A stretch of 64,000 nucleotides of DNA, taken from positions 1 through 64,000 of the forward strand of contig DMBU01000013.1 of assembly GCA_003446015.1 (NCBI GenBank), written 5' to 3'. The stretch is from Bacteroidales bacterium. Its GTDB lineage: Bacteria; Bacteroidota; Bacteroidia; Bacteroidales; UBA12077. The position numbers were made by a program, and so were the translations under genes. The notes under the pieces were generated by a model. That model was not told where the DNA came from. It saw only the letters and a program-made list of their open reading frames with translations, and searched no databases. Positions 45,402-54,787 of the stretch are shown in pieces (position 1 is the first letter of the stretch; each line of letters begins with the position of its first letter).

Positions 45402-45785
45402 ATGGTTAAAAAGAAAAGTGATCTTAAAACGAATACAAAAGAAATAGTTAGCGCAGCAATTGAAGGGATATTGAAAATTAAAGGAAAAGATCCTGTAAGT
45501 CTAGATTTAACAGAAATTGAGAATGCCGTTTGTAAGTATTTTATAATTTGCCATGGAGATTCAAATACACAGGTTGATGCTTTGGCAAATTCCGTTATTG
45601 AAACAGTGCGCGAAGAAACTGGTGAAAAAGTCTGGCATAAAGAAGGGCTAAACAATGCAACATGGGTATTACTTGATTACAGTGATGTTGTTGTTCATAT
45701 ATTTCAAAAAGAATACAGAGATTTTTATAAATTAGAAGAACTTTGGGCTGATGCTAAAATCACCCAATATGATGATATCAAATAA
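45402..45785 (+). CDS. rsfS: Ribosome silencing factor RsfS
   Basis: A 127-residue RsfS/Iojap protein that binds L14 and stops subunit joining in starvation. Family segments are seen: FIICHGDSNTQVDALANSV and WVLLDYSDVVVHIFQKEYRDFYKLEELW. First gene of a conserved Bacteroidota group rsfS-ftsH-cdsA-psd. Confidence 0.95.
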   Translation: MVKKKSDLKTNTKEIVSAAIEGILKIKGKDPVSLDLTEIENAVCKYFIICHGDSNTQVDALANSVIETVREETGEKVWHKEGLNNATWVLLDYSDVVVHIFQKEYRDFYKLEELWADAKITQYDDIK

Positions 45786-45803
45786 TTTAGGAGACTAATT
45801 ACA

Positions 45804-47888
45804 ATGAGCGAAGATAAAAAATATAATAAAGACCCAAAGAATCCAACTGGGAATAATTCTAATAAACCAAAGCCAAAGTTCAATGTTTATTGGATTTATG
45901 GATTAATTGCTGTAGTTTTTATTGGATTACAACTTTTGAGTTTTACTCCAAAGCCAACTGAAATCACCATGCAGGAATTTGAGCGCAACATGCTTAAGAC
46001 TGGTGATGTGGCTAAAATAGTAGTTATAAATAAAGAAAGAGCAAATATTTACATAAAAAAAGATCGATTATCTGATCCGCGATATAAGGATTTAGGAGAT
46101 AATACAATTGCTCGATCTGCAGAAGAGGGACCTCACTACTTTTTCACCATTGGTTCAATGGAGTATTTTGAGAAATGGATAAGCGAAGCGCAGGAAAATT
46201 TGAAAGGTGAAAATATCGAAATTAGTTACAAAACTCAACCTAATTATATGCGTGATATTATTGGTTGGTTACTTCCAATTTTTATCATTTTGGCAATATG
46301 GATTTTTATTTTCAGGAGAATGTCGAAAGGTGGAGGTGGTGCCGGAGGAGGAAATATTTTTAGTGTTGGTAAATCTAAAGCTCAGTTATTCGATAAAGAA
46401 AGCACTGTAAAAGTTGATTTTACTGATGTTGCAGGTTTAGAAGAAGCAAAAGTTGAGGTTCGCGAAATAGTTGATTTCTTAAAAACACCTAAAAAATATA
46501 CCGATCTTGGAGGTAAAATTCCAAAAGGAGTGCTTCTTGTAGGCCCTCCCGGAACTGGAAAAACATTATTGGCCAAAGCCGTTGCAGGTGAGGCAAATGT
46601 TCCATTCTTTTCAATGTCAGGTTCCGATTTTGTTGAGATGTTTGTAGGTGTTGGAGCTTCGCGTGTTCGCGACTTATTCAAACAAGCTAAAGAAAAAGCT
46701 CCTTGTATTATCTTCATTGACGAGATTGATGCTATTGGTCGTGCTCGAGGAAGAAATCCAAATTACGGAGCAAACGATGAACGCGAAAATACATTGAACC
46801 AGTTATTAACCGAGATGGATGGTTTTGGGAATAATGTGGGAGTAATTATTATGGCTGCCACAAACCGGGCTGACATTCTTGATAAAGCATTAATGAGAGC
46901 AGGTCGATTTGATCGTCAGATTCATCTTGAGTTACCAGATATTAATGAGAGAAAAGACATTTTCAAAGTGCACTTGAAACCTCTTAAAATGGAAACGGAT
47001 CTCGATATAGATTTCCTTGCCAAACAAACACCCGGGTTTTCAGGAGCCGACATTGCAAACGTATGTAACGAGTCGGCTTTAATAGCAGCCCGTAAAGATA
47101 AAAAGGTTGTTGAACGACAGGACTTTCTGGATGCTGTCGATCGGATCGTAGGTGGAATGGAACGTAAAACAAAAATTATTACCAAAGAAGAAAAGAAAAC
47201 CATTGCATATCATGAAGCTGGCCATGCGTCAGTAAGTTGGTTGCTTGAACATGCGCATCCTTTGGTAAAAGTTACGATTATTCCACGTGGTCGTGCTCTT
47301 GGTGCTGCATGGTATTTACCCGAAGAAAGACAGATAACAACCCGTGATCAGTTGTTAGACGAGATGTGTGCTGCACTCGGGGGTCGTGTTGCCGAAGAAC
47401 TTATTTTTGGTAAAATATCAACGGGTGCCATGAACGATTTGGAAAAAATTACCAAACAAGCCTATGCGATGATTGCGTATTTTGGGATGAGTGAAAAAGT
47501 GGGACATGTAAGTTTTTATGATTCTACTGGTCAGGGAGATATGGCGTTTACTAAACCATACAGTGAAAAAACTGCTGAGCTTATCGATAATGAAGTTAAA
47601 AGTATTATCGAGGAGGCATACCAAAGATCAATTGAAATATTGAAAAAGCATAAAGATGGATTACATCAGTTAGCTGCAATTCTGTTAGAAAAAGAGGTTA
47701 TATTTACTGAAGATTTGGAGAAGATCTTTGGCAAACGTCCATGGAAAACACAACACGAAAGGGAAACTGAAGCGAAAAAAGAACTTGATGAAAAAATCAA
47801 GAGTATAAGTAAGGATATCAAGAAAGAAGATACCGAAGTAGTAAAAGAAAATGTTGTAGAAGAAAATCCTGAGGTGAAAAAGGAATAA
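45804..47888 (+). CDS. ftsH: ATP-dependent zinc metalloprotease FtsH
   Basis: A 694-residue membrane AAA protease. Two helices (about 28-46 and 152-170) bracket a periplasmic domain. The AAA part has Walker A GPPGTGKT (247-254) and Walker [10 protein letters not shown] (302-310), and the protease domain has the zinc motif HEAGH (470-474). A charged C-terminal tail rich in Glu and Lys follows. It lies 18 nt after rsfS. Confidence 0.97.
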   Translation: MSEDKKYNKDPKNPTGNNSNKPKPKFNVYWIYGLIAVVFIGLQLLSFTPKPTEITMQEFERNMLKTGDVAKIVVINKERANIYIKKDRLSDPRYKDLGDNTIARSAEEGPHYFFTIGSMEYFEKWISEAQENLKGENIEISYKTQPNYMRDIIGWLLPIFIILAIWIFIFRRMSKGGGGAGGGNIFSVGKSKAQLFDKESTVKVDFTDVAGLEEAKVEVREIVDFLKTPKKYTDLGGKIPKGVLLVGPPGTGKTLLAKAVAGEANVPFFSMSGSDFVEMFVGVGASRVRDLFKQAKEKAPCIIFIDEIDAIGRARGRNPNYGANDERENTLNQLLTEMDGFGNNVGVIIMAATNRADILDKALMRAGRFDRQIHLELPDINERKDIFKVHLKPLKMETDLDIDFLAKQTPGFSGADIANVCNESALIAARKDKKVVERQDFLDAVDRIVGGMERKTKIITKEEKKTIAYHEAGHASVSWLLEHAHPLVKVTIIPRGRALGAAWYLPEERQITTRDQLLDEMCAALGGRVAEELIFGKISTGAMNDLEKITKQAYAMIAYFGMSEKVGHVSFYDSTGQGDMAFTKPYSEKTAELIDNEVKSIIEEAYQRSIEILKKHKDGLHQLAAILLEKEVIFTEDLEKIFGKRPWKTQHERETEAKKELDEKIKSISKDIKKEDTEVVKENVVEENPEVKKE

Positions 47889-47912
47889 TAAGAATTGTAA
47901 AACATTAGACTA

Positions 47913-48725
47913 TTGAATAATTTGATTCAACGCACAATAACAGGAGTAATATTTTTAATAATTGTTGTTGGTGCAATCGCGATAGGGAAATTAAGTTTCT
48001 TTTTACTATTTGAACTAATCATTATAGGAGCAATGTATGAGTTTTATACATTAGCTGAAAAGAAGAAGTTTAATCCTTTAAAAATATATGGAATAGTAAT
48101 TGGCACGTTTGTTTTCGCTGCCAATTATTTTTTTGCTAATAAACTAATTGGATCTGAGATTTTTCTCGGATTGATCCCTATAATAATAAGTGTCTTTATT
48201 ATTGAACTCTATCGAAAATCTGAACATGTTTTTGTGAATATTGCATTTACATTATTAGGTGTGTTGTATGTGGCAGTGCCATTATCTTTTACAAACTATG
48301 TTGTATTTTCTGATGATTCAAATTACTCATCTTATCTTTTATTAGGATTTTTCTTTTTAACATGGTCATTTGATACACTCGCGTATGTATTTGGAGTTTC
48401 GTTTGGAAAACATCGTTTATTCGAACGGGTATCACCAAAAAAATCTTGGGAAGGTTTTATTGGTGGCACAATTTCCTGTCTTGGAATAGCGTATGTTTTA
48501 TCAATCTTCATTCCTGAGTTAAGTTTTCTTCAATGGGCGGGTTTATCAGTTATAATTTCAATATTTGGAACTTATGGTGATTTGCTTGAATCATCCTTTA
48601 AAAGAAATATTGACGAAAAGGATTCGGGAAGCATATTGCCCGGTCATGGCGGTATTTTAGACAGATTCGATGCAGTATTTTTTACACTTCCACTATTTTA
48701 TTTATATTTACACTTCATTCAGTAA
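47913..48725 (+). CDS. cdsA: Phosphatidate cytidylyltransferase
   Basis: A 270-residue, eight-helix enzyme that makes CDP-diacylglycerol. The CDS signature near the C terminus (SFKRNIDEKDSGSILPGHGG and ILDRFDA) and the segment RVSPKKSWEGFIGG are intact. The frame uses a TTG start at 47913; another TTG follows at 47922. Its product feeds both Psd (through PS) and PssA at 61 kb. Confidence 0.93.
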   Translation: MNNLIQRTITGVIFLIIVVGAIAIGKLSFFLLFELIIIGAMYEFYTLAEKKKFNPLKIYGIVIGTFVFAANYFFANKLIGSEIFLGLIPIIISVFIIELYRKSEHVFVNIAFTLLGVLYVAVPLSFTNYVVFSDDSNYSSYLLLGFFFLTWSFDTLAYVFGVSFGKHRLFERVSPKKSWEGFIGGTISCLGIAYVLSIFIPELSFLQWAGLSVIISIFGTYGDLLESSFKRNIDEKDSGSILPGHGGILDRFDAVFFTLPLFYLYLHFIQ

Positions 48726-48743
48726 TCTTTCATTTCTTTAACA

Positions 48744-49400
48744 ATGACTATACATAAAGAAGGACGATCAATAGTTGCTCTATTACTAATTGTGCTGGTG
48801 TCTGTTAATCTTTTGGTGTATTATTTTTTATCAGGCAATGTGGCAGTAAGTTGGATATTAGGTATCCCATCATTCTTATTATTTTTGTTTGTTGTTCGCT
48901 TTTTCAGGAAACCAACAAGAATATTACTCTCTGATGAAAATACGATTTATGCACCTGCCGATGGTACAGTTTTGGTGATTGAGGAAACAATTGAAGATGA
49001 ATTTTTTAAGGATAAACGTATACAGATTTCTATATTTATGTCGGTATGGAATGTTCACATAAATTGGTTTCCCGTATCAGGAATTATTAAATACTTTAAA
49101 TATCATCCAGGTAAATTTTTAGTTGCCCGATTGCCAAAATCATCAACTGAAAATGAGCGAACAACGGTTGTGCTTGAAGATAAATTTCAGAGACAGATTT
49201 TAGTTCGGCAAATAGCGGGTATTATTGCCCGGCGTATTATTAGTTATGCTAAAGAAAATTTAGAAGTAAAACAAAACTCAGAACTTGGATTTATTCGTTT
49301 TGGTTCACGTGTTGATGTTTTTTTACCCCTCGACGCTGATGTAAAAGTTAAAATGGGAGACAAAACCAAAGGAACTCAAACTATCTTAGCAACTATTTAA
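48744..49400 (+). CDS. psd: Phosphatidylserine decarboxylase (short archaeal/Bacteroidota type)
   Basis: A 218-residue proenzyme with two N-terminal helices and a Psd domain. Self-cleavage is expected between Gly and Ser in IRFGSRVDVFLP, giving the pyruvoyl group; the early motif APADGTVLVIEE is also present. It follows cdsA in the operon and, with PssA, makes phosphatidylethanolamine. Confidence 0.92.
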   Translation: MTIHKEGRSIVALLLIVLVSVNLLVYYFLSGNVAVSWILGIPSFLLFLFVVRFFRKPTRILLSDENTIYAPADGTVLVIEETIEDEFFKDKRIQISIFMSVWNVHINWFPVSGIIKYFKYHPGKFLVARLPKSSTENERTTVVLEDKFQRQILVRQIAGIIARRIISYAKENLEVKQNSELGFIRFGSRVDVFLPLDADVKVKMGDKTKGTQTILATI

Positions 49401-49446
49401 TTTTTTAGTTCATAAAAATCCTTTGTTTAATTAAATATTTCAAAGA

Positions 49447-49854
49447 ATGAAAACGATCATTTTTTTATTTTTTATAACACTATTTAATGTACTACAACAG
49501 GATAATATTCCTGCAGAAGTATATTCCATTGCAAAAAAAGGTAATAAGGTATTTTTAGAATCTCATGATGATAATGCAGTAGTTCATGTGAAAAATGCAT
49601 TAGAATCCTGGGGATATTGGAATGTTGTTGACAATTCCAAACAAGCGGATTTCATACTTAAATTTTATCTTCGTTTTGAAGGAGCAGGTGTTTGTATTGT
49701 AAACGCTACTTTTGTAAACCCCAAGACAAATAATGTGATTTATTCAACTCGTGAAGTAACTTCTGTTAAAGAAGCCAAAGGATTTGATTTTAATACAAAA
49801 CGATCTGCCATGCGACAGATTGTGGAGCAGGTTTTTAAGCCCAATTTCAAATAA
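49447..49854 (+). CDS. Secreted hypothetical protein
   Basis: A 135-residue protein with a short signal peptide (MKTIIFLFFITLFNVL) and a mixed alpha/beta body resembling DUF4136-like or lipid-envelope proteins of Bacteroidota (YSIAKKGNKVFLESHDDNAVV and KQADFILKFYLRFEG). It is 46 nt after psd. No function is assigned. Confidence 0.55.
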   Translation: MKTIIFLFFITLFNVLQQDNIPAEVYSIAKKGNKVFLESHDDNAVVHVKNALESWGYWNVVDNSKQADFILKFYLRFEGAGVCIVNATFVNPKTNNVIYSTREVTSVKEAKGFDFNTKRSAMRQIVEQVFKPNFK

Positions 49855-49945
49855 AATAATTTGTAAAAATTGATAGCTGTGCAAATTAATGAGGTTAATA
49901 TAAAAAATCAGTGACCATTTAAATATTGTCAGCTATCTATCTAAA

Positions 49946-50998
49946 ATGAGAAAAGCATTAATTCTTTATTTCCTTTTACATTTCAATTTATTTTTGATTG
50001 CCCAGAATAACTTTCGAGAAGGATATATTATTACCTTGGAAAAAGATACACTTTTTGGAGAATTAGATTTTAGAAATGATATTAAAAATAGCAAAAACTG
50101 CATTTTCAAAGACGAATCGAATTTCATCAGACAATATAATCCATACGAAATAGAAAGTTACAGGTTTACTGATGGGAAGTATTATATTTCTAAAAGCATT
50201 AAGAGAGAAGATGAAATATCGCAGTTATTTGTAGAATTCTTAGTGAAAGGGCTAAAGGATATTTTTTATTATCGAGACAATATAGGTTTCCATTATTTAA
50301 TAGCTTACAAAAATGATACAATTGTTGAAATACCGTACTTTGAAAAAATTATAAACAAGGACAGTGCTAATTATTTTTGGGAATCAAAAGTCCATTCTTA
50401 TTATCTTAAGGAATATTTTAAAGATTGCGAAAAAATCTCTCTGGATATTGAAAAAATAAATCAACCTGGGTTCAACAACCTAATTTTATTAACAAGGGAT
50501 TATCATAATTATAATTGCTCAGAAAATACCAATATTGAGTTTTACAAACCAAAACCATTATTAAAAATTGCAATTGAGCCACAGTTTAGCATAATAAAAT
50601 ATAAGTATACAGACAATTATGCTATGCAGGCAGGTGGGTTGTTTTATTTATGGTTACCACGTTCAAATGAGAATATGTATTTTAAGACGGGATACTTAAT
50701 AGCTAAATTTTCAGATATCAATAAAATCTCTAGAATCCCTTTGCAATTTGAGTATTTATCACCTAAAAGGATAGTAAGACCCAAATTCGATTTTGGTATA
50801 AGTGTGTTATTAATAAAAGTTGATAAATATAAGCCATACAAATCTTTAACAATGGTAACTTCAGGTGGTATTTTGATTAAATTGTTTAAAGAAGTTTATT
50901 TAGATTTAGATATTGAAATAGATTTACTGCAGTTTACCTTTGAAACGGACTTCTTTATTTCTAACTCCGTTCGAACAGGGATATATTTTAAAATCTAA
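49946..50998 (+). CDS. Secreted hypothetical protein, possible small beta-barrel
   Basis: A 350-residue protein with a signal peptide ending near LFLIAQ. The N-terminal part (REGYIITLEKDTLFGELDF) is a form often seen in Bacteroidota envelope proteins; the second half is beta-rich with alternating hydrophobic residues, like an outer-membrane barrel. An inverted repeat GATAGCTG/CAGCTATC (49874-49881 and 49928-49935, approximate) precedes it. No function is assigned. Confidence 0.55.
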   Translation: MRKALILYFLLHFNLFLIAQNNFREGYIITLEKDTLFGELDFRNDIKNSKNCIFKDESNFIRQYNPYEIESYRFTDGKYYISKSIKREDEISQLFVEFLVKGLKDIFYYRDNIGFHYLIAYKNDTIVEIPYFEKIINKDSANYFWESKVHSYYLKEYFKDCEKISLDIEKINQPGFNNLILLTRDYHNYNCSENTNIEFYKPKPLLKIAIEPQFSIIKYKYTDNYAMQAGGLFYLWLPRSNENMYFKTGYLIAKFSDINKISRIPLQFEYLSPKRIVRPKFDFGISVLLIKVDKYKPYKSLTMVTSGGILIKLFKEVYLDLDIEIDLLQFTFETDFFISNSVRTGIYFKI

Positions 50999-51049
50999 AT
51001 TAAGATTAAAGAAATAGAGCTAACTAAGATTAAACATGTATTAATATCA

Positions 51050-51544
51050 TTAATCAAAGTAATTATCGATATTTATTCGTGAGAGTTTGTTTTTGGTAAA
51101 GATGAAAGTATATCTTGTTCCTTCACCAATTAGTTGAAGGCTATCAGCTTTAAATTTAAGTTCATCAGAAAATCTATCTATAAACTGATCTTTATACATT
51201 CCAACCTGTATAGAATTCTTCAAATGTATTTCTTTATTTAAAACTTTACCTGCAAGTAAAAATTCCTTTCCCAGGTACGTTTTGTAAAAGAAAATCTCTG
51301 ATTTTTTATATGTTAGCTGATAAATTGTATCCGTTTTTTCAGGATAGTGTTTATTCTTTCGTAATAATTTTTGTGTTTTAAACCTTGGTTTTTCGAGATT
51401 AGTGAAGTTCTCAATATTTTCATCAAATCCAAAAGGTGTTTCTAAAAATTCTTTTTGACTAATCTTTTTATAATCAACAGTATTTTTTGGTGCAGTACAT
51501 CCAATGATACTTACAGTTATGAATAGAATAATGTATTTTCTCAT
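51050..51544 (-). CDS. Hypothetical lipoprotein
   Basis: A 164-residue lipoprotein (lipobox SIIGC, Cys16) with a lysine-rich body and no known domain. It lies 31 nt downstream of the EamA transporter in the same direction, so the two may share a transcript. Function unknown. Confidence 0.6.
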   Translation of the reverse strand: MRKYIILFITVSIIGCTAPKNTVDYKKISQKEFLETPFGFDENIENFTNLEKPRFKTQKLLRKNKHYPEKTDTIYQLTYKKSEIFFYKTYLGKEFLLAGKVLNKEIHLKNSIQVGMYKDQFIDRFSDELKFKADSLQLIGEGTRYTFIFTKNKLSRINIDNYFD

Positions 51545-51575
51545 AAATAGCTTTTATGCTAAAGTACAAAAAAAA

Positions 51576-52496
51576 CTACATAAAGAATAGTATAACACCC
51601 CCTACGGCAATTAATGAACCTATTATTTCTTTTATTGTTATTTTTTCTTTAAAAAAGATAACGGCTGGGGGTATTATTAATACAGGAACAATGGCCATAA
51701 TAGTTGATGCAACTCCTGTTGTAGTATGTTTAACAGAAAGCAACGAAAAAGATACTCCAAGAAAAGGACCAAAAAAAGCTCCAATACTAAGGCGTTTCAT
51801 TGCATCCCGGTTTTTAATTGCTTCAACTACTTTTTTCCAACGTTTCATAAAAACAAAAAGTATTGCAAATCCGACAAATCCGGTTATTACTCTTATTTGA
51901 GTAGCTGCAAAAGGATCGAAATCCTGCATGCCCAATTTGCTCAACACCAAACCACCTCCTTGCCCTACGGCTCCTCCAAAAGCAAGTAAGATGCCTGCAA
52001 TTGGGTAAGAAAGTTTTATTCTTTTATTCTTCTTTTCTTCCGGGTTTTTACTTTTAGATTTGCGGTCAATAACTACCAGCATTATTCCAAAAAGAGTTAA
52101 AATCATTCCCAGCATGTTTTGAGGGCTTAAAACTTCACCCAATATTATCCATCCGAAAAAAGCCGTAATTGGTGGTGTTAACGACATTATAAGCATAGAA
52201 ATACGCGATCCTATAACAACATAAGCTTCAAACAATAAAAGATCTCCAATCACAAATCCTACCAAACCTGACAACGATAACCACATCCAGTTGTGTAATG
52301 AGGCATCAAGCGGAATAAACGAACCACGAGTAATTTGACTATAAATACCAATAAAAATAAATGCTAAAAATAAACGGATCAAATTGGTTGATAAGGAACC
52401 TACTTTTTTACCTGCCGATTCAAAAGCAATAGCTGTGATGGTCCAAAATACTGCTGTTAGTAAGGCAGCATATTCTCCTAAATGTGATTGAAACAT
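51576..52496 (-). CDS. EamA/DMT-family transporter
   Basis: A 306-residue protein with ten helices in two EamA repeats (the second begins near residue 155). The segment WMWLSLSGLVGFVIGDLLLFEAY and the C-terminal FFKEKITIKEIIGSLIAVGGVILFF are typical. A charged loop (DRKSKSKNPEEKKNKR) joins the halves. Members export amino acids or other metabolites; this substrate is unknown. Confidence 0.85.
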   Translation of the reverse strand: MFQSHLGEYAALLTAVFWTITAIAFESAGKKVGSLSTNLIRLFLAFIFIGIYSQITRGSFIPLDASLHNWMWLSLSGLVGFVIGDLLLFEAYVVIGSRISMLIMSLTPPITAFFGWIILGEVLSPQNMLGMILTLFGIMLVVIDRKSKSKNPEEKKNKRIKLSYPIAGILLAFGGAVGQGGGLVLSKLGMQDFDPFAATQIRVITGFVGFAILFVFMKRWKKVVEAIKNRDAMKRLSIGAFFGPFLGVSFSLLSVKHTTTGVASTIMAIVPVLIIPPAVIFFKEKITIKEIIGSLIAVGGVILFFM

Positions 52497-52615
52497 ATAT
52501 TCCCCGATTTATATTCCCTGACAATATTTTATTATCGCCGAAAAAAACTTATTTTAGTTCAGATTTTAAAAATGATACAAAGCCTTAGATATTAAATTTT
52601 GAATATAGTTTAATA

Positions 52616-53719
52616 ATGAACAAAAATTTACGCTTTCTGCTTATTTCTTTAGGGATTATTCTTATTGGATTTGTCCTTTGGTATTTCAAATCGATAGTGG
52701 CATATATTCTTATATCATCAGTGCTTGCTTTGATTGGGCGGCCAATAGTTGCATTTTTAAATAAACTACATTATAAAAAAATTAAAATCCCTAACGCCAT
52801 TTCGGCCTTATTAACACTTGCTTTTTTATGGTTTATGTTATTGGTTTTTTTTAGAGTATTTATTCCTCTTGTAGCACATCAGGCTGGCGAATTATCAACG
52901 ATTGATGCTGAGGAGGTGATGAATAATTTTAAGGAACCATTAAGTAAAATTGATACTTTGTTGGTAAAATATAACATTAACACTTATAATAATCAATCCA
53001 TAGACCAGTATTTATCAGAAAAATTTATGTCTCTTTTAAATGTTTCAATGCTTTCCAATGTTTTTACTTCTATTGCAAGTATTTTGGGAAATATTTTTAT
53101 AGCAGCTTTCTCAATATCATTTATCACATTCTTCTTTTTAAAGGATAAAGGATTGTTTAGTGACGGAATATTATTGTTTGTTCCTGATAAATATTTAGAA
53201 AAAACTGAACACATACTTAAATCGATAAAAAAGTTATTAACAAGATATTTTGTGGGTATTATAGTACAGGTAAGTGGAATTATTACACTGGTTTCTATAG
53301 GTTTAACCATAGTCGGTATTGATTTTTCAGATGCCTTGGTTATAGGTCTGGTTGTTGGACTTTTTAATATTATCCCGTACTTAGGTCCACTTATTGGTGC
53401 TAGCCTTGGATTAATGCTGGGTTTAGCTACAAATCTTGATCTTCCTTTCTATTCTGAATTGTTGCCTTTATTAGGTTACATGAGCATTGTTTTTATAGTT
53501 GTTCAGGTTGTCGATAATGTTGTTTTTCAGCCGTTTATATATTCAAGTAGTGTAAATGCACATCCTTTGGAAATATTCCTTGTAATTATGTGCTCTGGTA
53601 GTTTGTTTGGAATAACAGGGATGATACTGGCTATACCATCTTACACTATTTTACGAGTAGTAGCGAAAGAATTTTTCAATAATTTAAAGCTGGTTAAAAA
53701 ATTAACCGAAAAAATTTAA
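52616..53719 (+). CDS. AI-2E family (TqsA/PerM-like) membrane protein
   Basis: A 367-residue protein with seven to eight helices and a family-typical core GLVVGLFNIIPYLGPLIGASLGLMLGL and PFIYSSSVNAHPLEIFLVIM. Members act as exporters of signals or ions. The N-terminal three helices and the soluble stretch with SVDxYLSEKF are normal. It is 47 nt upstream of the T9SS-sorted protein. Confidence 0.87.
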   Translation: MNKNLRFLLISLGIILIGFVLWYFKSIVAYILISSVLALIGRPIVAFLNKLHYKKIKIPNAISALLTLAFLWFMLLVFFRVFIPLVAHQAGELSTIDAEEVMNNFKEPLSKIDTLLVKYNINTYNNQSIDQYLSEKFMSLLNVSMLSNVFTSIASILGNIFIAAFSISFITFFFLKDKGLFSDGILLFVPDKYLEKTEHILKSIKKLLTRYFVGIIVQVSGIITLVSIGLTIVGIDFSDALVIGLVVGLFNIIPYLGPLIGASLGLMLGLATNLDLPFYSELLPLLGYMSIVFIVVQVVDNVVFQPFIYSSSVNAHPLEIFLVIMCSGSLFGITGMILAIPSYTILRVVAKEFFNNLKLVKKLTEKI

Positions 53720-53766
53720 GATAATAAAGTGGTATTTTATATATTTACGTGACTAAATGTTAATTA

Positions 53767-54396
53767 ATGGCTAGAATTAAAGTTTTTATTGGTCTTTTGA
53801 TAATCTTATTCTCCCAAAAACTAATTGCTCAGGTTGATACAATTAGTTTTCGTTTTGAACCGGATGTTTCTTCATATAAAATTAATTGTATTGCACAAAA
53901 AATAACGAGTGTTGATACTTCTGATTTTAATCCCACCTTAACTCCAACTGATACAAATTACACATTTACATGGAGTGGAGATGGTATTATTCTCGAAAAT
54001 GGATTGCCGAAGGTTATGTATTCTTTTGGTGCCGCGGGGGTGTACACCTTTACTCTTGATGTATTACATAAACCATCAGGAAAATTGTACGAAGAAACAA
54101 AAACTTTTGAAATCCGCGACATTATTAGAGTTCCTAATGTTTTTACACCCAATGACGATGGTATAAATGACCTTTTTATTGTTCGTGCAAATGGAATAAC
54201 TCCTCTGGAAATAACTATATTTAGCAGAACAGGGACAGTGGTTTTTAATACAAGATCTCCTATCATTGTTTGGGACGGGAAAAGCTCATCAGGAGCAGAT
54301 TTAAGCGAAGGAATTTATTTTTATGTGCTAAAATCTGAGGATCCTGCAGTTGATGCTCAACAAGGTTTTTTCCATTTATATAATAAAAAACCGTAG
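53767..54396 (+). CDS. Small secreted PKD-like protein with a T9SS C-terminal sorting domain
   Basis: A 209-residue protein. After the signal peptide (ends KLIAQ) comes one PKD-like beta domain (YTFTWSGDGIILENG ... GVYTFTLDVLHK). The last 85 residues are a CHU_C/gliding-motility type B sorting domain: PNVFTPNDDGINDLF, ITIFSRTGTVVFN, WDGKSSSGADLSEGIYFYVL. It should be exported by the type IX system. No enzyme domain is present, so it may be structural or a shortened adhesin. Confidence 0.85.
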   Translation: MARIKVFIGLLIILFSQKLIAQVDTISFRFEPDVSSYKINCIAQKITSVDTSDFNPTLTPTDTNYTFTWSGDGIILENGLPKVMYSFGAAGVYTFTLDVLHKPSGKLYEETKTFEIRDIIRVPNVFTPNDDGINDLFIVRANGITPLEITIFSRTGTVVFNTRSPIIVWDGKSSSGADLSEGIYFYVLKSEDPAVDAQQGFFHLYNKKP

Positions 54397-54523
54397 ATAA
54401 TTTCATCTCTTAACTTTTTAAACTACATGCTGTAACAGCCTTGTTATTTGAATATTATGTATTTGTTTAATAAAAATTAAATAATTAGTAATTAAGCAAT
54501 GCATTACCTTTTTTTATTTTTTT

Positions 54524-54531
54524 TATCTTTG
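54524..54531 (+). promoter_or_regulatory. -7 element for the DUF4492-cydAB operon
   Basis: TATCTTTG matches TAnnTTTG and lies 20 nt before the ATG of the DUF4492 gene. No -33 TTTG at normal spacing. Confidence 0.5.
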
Positions 54532-54550
54532 AATAAGAATTCGTATACAG

Positions 54551-54787
54551 ATGAAAATAATAAACTTCTTAAAAAGAGTATTTCTATTCTATTATGATGG
54601 TTTTAAAAACATGACAGTTGGTAAAAAACTGTGGGCTATTATTATCATTAAGCTTTTTATCATGTTTGCAATTCTTAAGATTTTCTTTTTCAAAGATTTC
54701 CTAAATGATAAATTCGATACTGAAAGGGAAAAAGCCGATTATGTTATTGAACAATTAACTCAACCTAAAAATACAAGTAATGATTGA
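54551..54787 (+). CDS. DUF4492 small membrane protein
   Basis: A 78-residue protein of the DUF4492 family, usually found just before cydA in Bacteroidota and some Campylobacterota. One membrane helix (about residues 28-46) follows an N-terminal amphipathic part (FYYDGFKNMTVGKKLW). It overlaps cydA by 8 nt, so the two are likely made together. A role in bd oxidase assembly is inferred. Confidence 0.88.
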   Translation: MKIINFLKRVFLFYYDGFKNMTVGKKLWAIIIIKLFIMFAILKIFFFKDFLNDKFDTEREKADYVIEQLTQPKNTSND

